From a virus: 21,990 nt of DNA. Where the stretch lies: positions 1 through 21,990 of the IMG/VR virus record IMGVR_UViG_3300024298_000046. One strand, given 5' to 3'. Below, in pieces: positions 21,423-21,990 of this stretch. The position numbers and the translations under genes are program-made. The notes under the pieces are model-generated. The model did no database searches. It was not told where the DNA came from and saw only the letters and a program-made list of their open reading frames with translations. Numbering within the stretch: position 1 is the first letter of the stretch; the number at the start of each line of letters is the position of its first letter.

Positions 21423-21990
21423 TATGCCACCACCAAAGTTCCCGATGAGTTGAATGTCCAGACCGTGTACGAACCGCTTGTCGTGCTTGTGCCAACCGCC
21501 GATGTGATACTGCGACCAGATGCTTGCGATGTGAGATAGCGAAGAATGACCACACCGCTACCGCCGCTACCGCCATAACTAATGCCGTTTGCGTTACCGC
21601 CTGAACCGTTGCCCGAACCGCCACCGCCGCCACCACCGCCCGTGTTGGCTGTTCCCGATGGTGCCGTATTGTTTCCATTCGCATTAGTTCCACCGTCAGC
21701 ACCACCACCCTGACCGCCCGTTCTTGCCGTGCCGTTGTTGCCGCCAGCACCACCGCCAGCGTAGAACACGGCTGACCCTGTGATGCTTGACGAAACACCG
21801 TCACCGCCGAAACCGTCACCGTCAGTTCCGCCTGCTTCACCAGCACCACCGCCGCCGCCGCCGATAGAACCCGTGACTGCGTTCTCACCGCCGTACCCCT
21901 GATTAGCAGTTCCTGAGCCAGCACCAGAAGCACTGCTCACTCTTCCGCCGCCTGAACCGCCTGATGTCGCACCACCTTCAACACTGTTGG
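21422..21990 (-). CDS. Glycine-rich tail fibre protein, C-terminal part
   Basis: The frame is open to the right window edge, so only about 189 C-terminal codons are seen. Poly-Gly/Ser/Asn/Ala tracts are followed by GGSGVVILRYLTS and a C-terminal SGSYTVWTFNSSGTLVVA, the usual end of phage glycine-rich adhesin or fibre domains. Such domains form polyglycine-II-like bundles and bind host surface structures. The repeats make the region prone to length variation. Apparent internal starts (such as GTG at 21940) are probably not used. Confidence 0.8.
   Translation of the reverse strand, partial: NSVEGGATSGGSGGGRVSSASGAGSGTANQGYGGENAVTGSIGGGGGGAGEAGGTDGDGFGGDGVSSSITGSAVFYAGGGAGGNNGTARTGGQGGGADGGTNANGNNTAPSGTANTGGGGGGGGSGNGSGGNANGISYGGSGGSGVVILRYLTSQASGRSITSAVGTSTTSGSYTVWTFNSSGTLVVA

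Noticed and set aside
1-21990. CRISPR array, insertion sequence or integrase
   Set aside because: No regularly spaced repeats, transposase or integrase motifs were found in either strand; attachment sites cannot be judged from this window.

Overview
The window looks like part of a tailed (Caudoviricetes) phage or prophage genome from an actinobacterial host. The virus assignment rests on a terminase large subunit, a portal-like protein, a glycine-rich tail-fibre-type protein, a holin/endolysin pair and a phage recombination set. The actinobacterial host is inferred from a WhiB-family Fe-S regulator, several leaderless-type promoters (a TANNNT box 6-10 nt before the start codon) and frequent GTG starts. 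I cannot name the species; an uncultured environmental actinophage is the best guess. Almost every gene is on the minus strand, so the region reads from right to left. One small membrane-protein gene is on the plus strand.

From right to left the layout is as follows. (1) 21990-19978: end of a glycine-rich tail fibre protein, a small tail-associated protein, a plus-strand single-span membrane peptide, a two-span holin candidate, an M15-type endolysin, a membrane-anchored coiled-coil protein and a small unlisted gene. (2) 20003-16017: DNA metabolism and recombination, with a DUF6378-like protein, a small HTH protein, an SbcD/Mre11-like phosphoesterase, a YqaJ-type exonuclease, a Rad52/Erf-like annealing protein and a PDDEXK-like resolvase. 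(3) 16007-14302: a secreted lysozyme-like transglycosylase, WhiB, and a run of small proteins including two zinc-ribbon candidates. (4) 14213-9225: an accessory module bounded by two near-identical promoter/operator boxes. It encodes a 116-aa protein, a 263-aa protein, a MoxR-like AAA+ ATPase, a VWA protein, a 230-aa acidic-tailed protein, a 25-aa membrane microprotein, a 97-nt structured RNA and a 125-aa protein, and ends in a strong intrinsic terminator. (5) 9129-1: the late packaging/head block, with an 86-aa and a 98-aa protein, a 311-aa protein, a 9-codon mini-ORF that repeats the start of the 311-aa gene, terminase, a 1038-aa low-complexity protein, the portal, a 126-aa protein and the beginning of a further gene.

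Most genes are tightly coupled: five junctions use a TAATG stop/start overlap and others use ATGA or TGATG. The most distinctive points are the MoxR-VWA module with its duplicated control box, the three-way-junction RNA with a GNRA-type tetraloop, the duplicated MARKPKNP gene start in which all differences are synonymous, and the antisense membrane gene embedded in the lysis cassette.
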